Source: Allostella vacuolata (GTDB lineage Bacteria > Pseudomonadota > Alphaproteobacteria > ATCC43930 > Allostellaceae). From it: a stretch of 64,000 nt of DNA. The stretch spans positions 4,365,388-4,429,387 of the forward strand of contig AP019702.1 in assembly GCA_006739055.1 (NCBI GenBank), given 5' to 3'. Below the pieces are notes generated by a model that made no database searches, was not told where the DNA came from, and saw only the letters and a list, made by a program, of their open reading frames with translations. A program made the position numbers and the translations under genes. This document shows positions 59,954-64,000 of the stretch, one piece after another. Each line of letters opens with the position of its first letter. The stretch's first letter is position 1.

Positions 59954-60895
59954 TCAACGCCGACCACGGTGATCTCCACTACCCTCTTCGTCGGCGGCGG
60001 CGGATGGGTATAAGGGACAGGCCGGGCGCGCGGCCGGGCGGGGTGGGCCTGGTCTAGGCTCGGGAGCGGTGCGCGGCTGGGCCGCGCCGGCCTTTAGCCC
60101 CGAACCAATGGTGGCCTGCGCCTCCTTGGTATCCAGGCCGATCAGGACGGCGATCGCCATCAGCGACCGCTCCACCTCAGCCTGGGCGAGCCCGCCGCCG
60201 GCGACGAGCTGTCCCAGGTTATAGGCAGCCGTGTTGAGCGCGATGTTGCGCTTGCCCTCGCCGGCGCGCCGCAGCTGCGCCAGCTCGCGATCGAGGGCCG
60301 CTTCGGCGTAGGCGTTCGGCTTCGGCGCCAGGTAGTGGCCATCCGGCGCCGGCGGCACCCAGGGGCCGGCGACGACCGTCGATTCGCGCGTCCCCCGTTC
60401 CCGCGGGCGGCCGTCATCGATCAGGGCGAGGAGCCACTCCGGCGGGTCGGCTAGCTCGGTCTCGAACGGCGCGTAGACCCACTGGTAGACATGGCCGGAC
60501 GGGTGGACCGAGCCGGCGGCGACGACGTAGCCGCCGTCGCCGCGCAGGTCCATCCCCTCCTCCCGGCGGACGAAATTCGCCATCGGCCGGCCGAGATGGC
60601 GGAAATAGTAGTGGCAGCCCTTGGCCGTCCGGACGGTCGGCGTGACCGGGATCCCGCGCCGCTGCGCCTCCGCATCGGCCTCCGGGCTATCGGTGTCCAG
60701 CACGATGATGTTGGAGATCGCGCCGGTGACGACGGCGCCGTTATTGTCCGGCCGCCGGCTCCAATTGGCGATTTCCTCGTCGGTCGGCGGCGTGGTCTGG
60801 AACCGTTTCCACTCGCCGAACGGCTTTTTGTCCCGCGGCTTGAGCGGAAAGCACGAAAACCCCGCATCGGCGAGCGCGCGCCAGTCGACTGCCAT
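59954..60895 (-). CDS. Bifunctional DNA primase/polymerase (prim-pol, AEP domain)
   Basis: 313 residues. The N-terminal prim-pol domain has the DTD metal pair (D67, D69 in IIVLDTDS), VRTAKGCHYYFRHLG and GDGGYVVAAGSVHPSG. These enzymes both prime and extend DNA in phage replication. A Pro/Arg-rich, basic tail follows from about residue 240. The helicase-like ATPase is directly downstream. A shorter relative with one lost acid is encoded at 40077-40580. Confidence 0.9.
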   Translation of the reverse strand: MAVDWRALADAGFSCFPLKPRDKKPFGEWKRFQTTPPTDEEIANWSRRPDNNGAVVTGAISNIIVLDTDSPEADAEAQRRGIPVTPTVRTAKGCHYYFRHLGRPMANFVRREEGMDLRGDGGYVVAAGSVHPSGHVYQWVYAPFETELADPPEWLLALIDDGRPRERGTRESTVVAGPWVPPAPDGHYLAPKPNAYAEAALDRELAQLRRAGEGKRNIALNTAAYNLGQLVAGGGLAQAEVERSLMAIAVLIGLDTKEAQATIGSGLKAGAAQPRTAPEPRPGPPRPAARPACPLYPSAAADEEGSGDHRGRR

Positions 60896-60932
60896 CCACT
60901 TCCCCCTGAACCCGACCGCCGGCGTTCGCCGA

Positions 60933-61766
60933 TCAGCCTTCGGCGCTGTCCCAAAGCGGGAGCGCCGGCGCGAAATTGGTATGTATCGTCTCGGTCTTGA
61001 CGCTGTTGCGCATGCCGCGGACCCGGAGGGGGGATCGCCACCAGTCGGCCAGCACCTGGTCGTAGATCGTCCCCTGGCTCATCGTCAGGATGATCGACGC
61101 CTTGGCATCACGCACCGCGAGCGCCAGTGCCAGGTGCTCCTCGTCCGTCATCATCCAGCGATAGGGCGCCGAGTTGCTGTTGATCGACCGCAAGGGATAC
61201 GGCGGGTCGACAAACAGCACTGCATCGGGGTTCTTGGCGAAACCAGCGACGACGTCGATGGCTGGGCGCGAAAGGATTATCGCGTCCCGCAGGCGCCATG
61301 CCGCGGCTGCGATCCGCTCCGGGAGCCGACCCCATGTGCGGGCGGACTGACTGTTGGCTGCACAGTGCGTCTTGAAGCCCGTCAACGTCGGCCTATCGCC
61401 CGAAACCGACTGCCATGAGCGCACCAGGTAGCGGCGCGCCCTCTCGACCGGGTCAGCTGCTGGCGGGGCGCCCACGATGGCCGCTGCTGCGCGGGCGCGT
61501 TCCCTCTCCGACCACGGTGTCCGGCCGACTTGCTGCGCGAGGCGCTCTGCCATGACATCGTCGCGCAGAACGTCGAATAGGTTGACGATATCGTCGTCCA
61601 GATCGTTGAGAATCTCCGACTGATGCCGCGCCTTCGCGAGCGTGAGTGCCGCCGAGCCGGCGAATACCTCTACCCACACAGATCGTCCGGCCGGCACCAG
61701 CGCCAGGATGCGATCAGCAACCCGTGCCTTTGACCCGAAGACGCGATTGACCGGGCGTGGCGTCAT
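60933..61766 (-). CDS. DNA adenine methylase, D12 class (Dam-like)
   Basis: 277 residues with the FGSKARVADRILAL start, the SAM-binding FAGSAALTLAKAR (in place of FxGxG) and the catalytic VDPPYPL, all typical of D12 N6-adenine methyltransferases. The target cannot be read from sequence. It protects phage DNA from restriction or alters gene control. Its ATG overlaps the stop of the previous gene (ATGA). With the neighbouring MT-A70-like and GcrA-like proteins it forms a methylation-related block. Confidence 0.9.
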   Translation of the reverse strand: MTPRPVNRVFGSKARVADRILALVPAGRSVWVEVFAGSAALTLAKARHQSEILNDLDDDIVNLFDVLRDDVMAERLAQQVGRTPWSERERARAAAAIVGAPPAADPVERARRYLVRSWQSVSGDRPTLTGFKTHCAANSQSARTWGRLPERIAAAAWRLRDAIILSRPAIDVVAGFAKNPDAVLFVDPPYPLRSINSNSAPYRWMMTDEEHLALALAVRDAKASIILTMSQGTIYDQVLADWWRSPLRVRGMRNSVKTETIHTNFAPALPLWDSAEG

Positions 61767-62335
61767 GCTGATCCGGCCCGATCGGACGGCAACGTGTAGC
61801 AGCGCTGCCGGTGCTGGGCGCACCAGTCGCAGCCGGGCTCCGCGGGCGCGTTGCAGTAGCTCCAGGCGCCGGTCGGCAGGTCGCCGTCGATCCAGCCGCA
61901 GCCGGTGCGCACCTGGTGCGCGGGCGCGTCGAGGATCGAGTGGCAGGCGTAGCGGACGGCGACGTCGGCCGCGCCGCGGCGGCGGCGATCGCCGCCGGCG
62001 GGCACCGGGGCGGGGGCGACGCGGCCGACCGGCGCCGGCCGGGGGGCGGACGCGGGCAGCACGGCGCCGGCGGTGCGGGCGCCGGTGGCGGCGATCGTCA
62101 CCACCCGGCCGCGGCCGCTGGCGCCGTCGATCCAGATCGCCCCCGCCGCCTCGAGGCGCTGCAGCGTCACCTTGACCTGGGGCACGGTCGCGTCCAGCAG
62201 CTGGGCGAGCGCCGTGTTGGACGGGCACGGCCGGCCGGCGGCCGCGGCCTCGGCCAGCGCGGCCAGGAGGCGGGCGCGGGCATCGGCCCGGTAGCCGCGG
62301 CGCGGCCGGTCGTCGGTCGAGGGCCAGGCGGTCAC
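61763..62335 (-). CDS. HTH protein with GcrA-like cysteine domain
   Basis: 190 residues from a GTG at 62335 that overlaps the MT-A70-like stop (GTGA). The N-terminal half is a winged-helix-like HTH (ALAQLLDATVPQVKVTLQRL, then EAAGAIWIDGASGRGRVVTI). The C-terminal half has a Cys/Trp-rich set (GCGWIDGDLPTGAWSYCNAP, CDWCAQHRQRC) that looks like the conserved C-terminal segment of GcrA, a cell-cycle regulator of alphaproteobacteria that works on methylated promoters. Fusion with a different HTH is unusual; the combination is read by eye. Confidence 0.65.
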   Translation of the reverse strand: MTAWPSTDDRPRRGYRADARARLLAALAEAAAAGRPCPSNTALAQLLDATVPQVKVTLQRLEAAGAIWIDGASGRGRVVTIAATGARTAGAVLPASAPRPAPVGRVAPAPVPAGGDRRRRGAADVAVRYACHSILDAPAHQVRTGCGWIDGDLPTGAWSYCNAPAEPGCDWCAQHRQRCYTLPSDRAGSA

Positions 62336-62829
62336 GACGCCACCCATGTCCCGGCTTGGTCGCCCCAGCTGGTCCAGCCGGGGCGATCGGTGCGCGAGAA
62401 CAGCTCGAGCCGGCGGCGACCCGGGGTCAGCGCCTCGACCATCGCGAAGACCGCGTCCGGCTTGCGCGAGTGCTCGCGGGCGAGGCCGTCCAGGCTGGCG
62501 TCGGTCAGCGTCTCGACCAGGTTGGCGACGCTGCTGCCACGGATACCGGCGCCGGGCGCCAGGCCGATCAGCCAGGGCTCGCACACGCTGCGCACGACGT
62601 AGCCCGGCCCCCAGCGCAGGCGGCCGGTCCGGGTCCGCTTGGCCCAGGCACCGCCCGTCACGGCCGGGAAGCCCCAGCCCCGCAGGATCTCGACATGGGC
62701 GCCGGTCGCGACGAGCGGCCAGGTGCACCACAGCAGCACCGCGCCGCCCGGCGCCACCAGCTCGCCGACCGGCAGGGCCGCGATCGCCGGCAGGGACAGC
62801 GGCAGGCCGCGGAAGGGCGAGGCGGTCAT
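62332..62829 (-). CDS. MT-A70-like methyltransferase fold lacking the DPPW motif
   Basis: 165 residues. The pattern LSLPAIAALPVGELVAPGGA, VLLWCTWPLV, GWGFPAVTGGAWAKRTRTG and REHSRKPDAVFAMVEAL with LELFSRTDRPGWTSWG is that of MT-A70 N6-adenine methyltransferases. The N-terminal segment that normally holds catalytic DPPW is absent; the sequence upstream of the ATG in the same frame does not supply it, and the ATG overlaps the previous stop (ATGA). It may be inactive or need a partner such as the D12 enzyme. Confidence 0.75.
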   Translation of the reverse strand: MTASPFRGLPLSLPAIAALPVGELVAPGGAVLLWCTWPLVATGAHVEILRGWGFPAVTGGAWAKRTRTGRLRWGPGYVVRSVCEPWLIGLAPGAGIRGSSVANLVETLTDASLDGLAREHSRKPDAVFAMVEALTPGRRRLELFSRTDRPGWTSWGDQAGTWVAS

Positions 62830-63116
62830 GGCGAGGCCTCGCCCGCCCCGGTCGGCCGGCAGCCGCGGGGGCGCAGGGGGACGCCCATGCGGAGGAGGAG
62901 GCGGGCGCCGGAATCGCTGATGCCCAGCGCGTCGCCGACCTGGAGCAGGGTGCGGCCGCGGCGGTAGAGGTCGGCCGCCAGCTGGCGGCGAGCCAGGTCG
63001 GGGCGGGGGCCGTTGCTGCGCAGGTCCGGGTAGAGGCGGCGGATTGCGCGTGCCTCCTCGCGGATCTCGGCCAGGCGCCGGCGGGCCTCGTCCCGGGTGA
63101 GAGACGGGGCGGTCAT
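62826..63116 (-). CDS. Small phage HTH protein
   Basis: 96 residues from the ATG at 63116. The C-terminal segment (YRRGRTLLQVGDALGISDSG, then ARLLLRMGVPLRPRG) is a helix-turn-helix; the N-terminal half is a charged helix (LTRDEARRRLAEIREEARAI). It is linked to both neighbours by ATGA overlaps. Probably a regulator of early genes; family not recognised. Confidence 0.65.
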   Translation of the reverse strand: MTAPSLTRDEARRRLAEIREEARAIRRLYPDLRSNGPRPDLARRQLAADLYRRGRTLLQVGDALGISDSGARLLLRMGVPLRPRGCRPTGAGEASP

Positions 63117-63577
63117 CGGCGGCGCCTCGGGGCGGGGGTGGCGAGGTCGGCGATGCCGGCCTGGGTCAGGGCCTGGGACGCCGTGCCGACCTTGCGCAGG
63201 GCGGCGCGGATGCGGGCGCGCTCGCGGGGCGAGATGCGGCGGTCGCGGGTGGCGGCCTCCCACTCCTCGGCGGCATCGCCGAGGGCGACGTTGACCCGCA
63301 GCATGGCCGTCTCGAAGCCGATCGCCGGCGCCGGGGCGCCGGCCGCGGCCCGGGCGAGGACGGCCAGGAACGGCGGCGCGCCGCCGATCGCCGCCACGGC
63401 CTGGTCGAGGGCCTGGGCGCGGTGGAAGGGCAGCCGCTCCGGCCGGTCCGGGTCGGAGCAGGCATAGAGGTGGGCGGCGCTGACCCCGGCGACCGCGGCC
63501 GCGCGCTCGCGCCCCAGCAGGTCGAGGCAGCGCAGCAGCGCCTCCTCCTCGCTCTCCGGCTCGCGCAGCTTGGTCAT
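63113..63577 (-). CDS. CII-like phage regulatory protein candidate
   Basis: 154 residues. AAAVAGVSAAHLYACSDPDR, then PFHRAQALDQAVAAIG, resembles the HTH and linker of phage regulatory CII-type proteins (HLYRWSDPD pattern). The second half is helical (RVNVALGDAAEEWEAATRDR). It overlaps the next gene by 4 bp and follows a strong inverted repeat. It may act as an early activator. The family call is tentative. Confidence 0.55.
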   Translation of the reverse strand: MTKLREPESEEEALLRCLDLLGRERAAAVAGVSAAHLYACSDPDRPERLPFHRAQALDQAVAAIGGAPPFLAVLARAAAGAPAPAIGFETAMLRVNVALGDAAEEWEAATRDRRISPRERARIRAALRKVGTASQALTQAGIADLATPAPRRRR

Positions 63578-63644
63578 GGCCGGGCCTGCCCTAAACCGCC
63601 GGCGGCGATCAGGGGAGACGCGACGCCGGCGATCGACGAGGGTT

Positions 63645-63681
63645 GGCGCCGGCCGGCCTGGGGAGCGGCCCGGCCGGCGCC
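63645..63681. repeat. Perfect 12-bp inverted repeat between early genes
   Basis: GGCGCCGGCCGG (63645-63656) and CCGGCCGGCGCC (63670-63681) flank a 13-base loop in the 147-bp gap upstream of the CII-like gene. No T-run follows on either strand, so it is more likely an operator or an mRNA structure than a terminator. Confidence 0.5.
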
Positions 63682-63724
63682 GCTGCCGGCGCCGGGGGTG
63701 CGGGAGCGCGGCAGGAGGGGGAGA

Positions 63725-63994
63725 TCAGCCATCGTGGGACGCCTCGTCGCGCATGACGTCGGCCAGGGTGCGGCGCTGGACCGGGAACGGGCCGAAAGGC
63801 GCGGCCGCGGCCGGCGGGGCCGCGGCCAGCTCGACCAGGCGGCGGCCGAGGGCGGCGGCGACGTCGCGGCCGATCGGCACCAGCACCGAGAGGCTGGTCG
63901 CCTCGACCCGCAGGCAGACGCCGTCTGGATGCGGCTCCAGCGACAGGATGGTGGCGCCGAGCGTGGAGACGCCGAACACGTCGAGCGACATCAC
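63725..63994 (-). CDS. Phage early hypothetical protein (start near window edge)
   Basis: 89 residues from a GTG at 63994 (or ATG at 63991). It may begin further right, outside the window. The product is beta-rich (SLDVFGVSTLGATILSLEPH, GVCLRVEATSLSVLVPIGRD) with an Ala/Pro linker and a polar tail. It appears to be a small phage protein of unknown role. A start further right would lengthen it. Confidence 0.5.
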   Translation of the reverse strand: MMSLDVFGVSTLGATILSLEPHPDGVCLRVEATSLSVLVPIGRDVAAALGRRLVELAAAPPAAAAPFGPFPVQRRTLADVMRDEASHDG

Positions 63995-64000
63995 GCGGCC

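Larger units (their letters stand above)
28184..64000. mobile_element. Siphovirus-like prophage (right end outside the window)
   Basis: Starts beside tRNA-Thr and runs to the window edge. It contains recognisable modules for regulation, DNA methylation, replication, packaging (GpA-type terminase), head (portal, S49 protease, gpT-like capsid), long non-contractile tail (tube, chaperones, 1,554-residue tape measure) and lysis (endolysin, holin, Rz/Rz1). Nearly all genes run leftward toward the tRNA. No tail sheath or baseplate genes are seen. Integrase, repressor and attR are not in the window. Confidence 0.9.

Noticed and set aside
63645-63681. Terminator call for the 12-bp inverted repeat
   Set aside because: No T-run on either side and a 13-base loop; annotated as an inverted repeat only.
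1-64000. CRISPR array
   Set aside because: No regularly spaced identical repeats of 24-40 bp were seen.

Overview
The window is about 64 kb of very GC-rich DNA from what looks like a soil or plant-associated alphaproteobacterium. This is inferred from base composition, an ACC deaminase with an Lrp-type regulator, a GcrA-like cysteine domain in the phage and the overall style of the genes. Genus cannot be read from the sequence. The left 28 kb is chromosome. The right 36 kb, from a tRNA-Thr gene to past the window edge, is a tailed (siphovirus-like) prophage.

Chromosome, 1-7.3 kb: the start of a voltage-gated-type ion channel (cut by the window edge), an orphan oligopeptide-type ABC binding protein facing an FCD/GntR regulator across a short region with a perfect 7-bp dyad, then a divergent acdR/acdS pair (ACC deaminase, which consumes the plant ethylene precursor). 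A decayed IS481-type transposase fragment and an AT-rich island with a PIN-like nuclease gene follow.

Chromosome, 7.3-18.8 kb: the most striking feature. Seven consecutive paralogues of MlrC-like (M81) metallopeptidase genes, each 1.45-1.47 kb and separated by 3-17 bp, all point left in one putative operon. It ends in a SelA-like PLP enzyme gene. The metal-binding motifs are intact in all seven, and the copies fall into two sequence classes that form contiguous blocks (four and three).

Chromosome, 19-28 kb: UbiX-like flavin prenyltransferase, a Sel1/SPOR cell-envelope protein interrupted by a frameshift, an MFS transporter, a persulfide-dioxygenase-like metallo-hydrolase, a TTC38-like TPR protein, and an acyl-CoA ligase / exported protein / citryl-CoA lyase cluster, then tRNA-Thr(GGT).

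Prophage, 28.2-64 kb: beside the tRNA is a rightward accessory cassette (nuclease-like protein, small unknowns, an HTH protein behind a promoter with an 8-bp dyad operator). Everything else runs leftward. From the right: small regulators, an MT-A70-like protein, an HTH/GcrA-like protein, a D12 DNA adenine methylase, prim-pol and helicase; then terminase, connector, portal, S49 protease with a nested scaffold, a putative Acb2/Tad1-type nucleotide sponge, decoration protein, gpT-like capsid; then tail completion, tail tube, overlapping chaperones, tape measure, an apparently inactive second prim-pol-like protein, a giant Gly/Ala-rich tail-tip protein with a SPRY-like domain; and last endolysin, holin and nested Rz/Rz1 spanins before a terminator. 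No integrase or repressor is seen in the window; both probably lie to the right of it.

Three genes (Sel1/SPOR, tail tip, helicase) each appear to need the same kind of +1 frame correction. This may be sequencing error at repetitive tracts or real mutation and should be checked before function is inferred.
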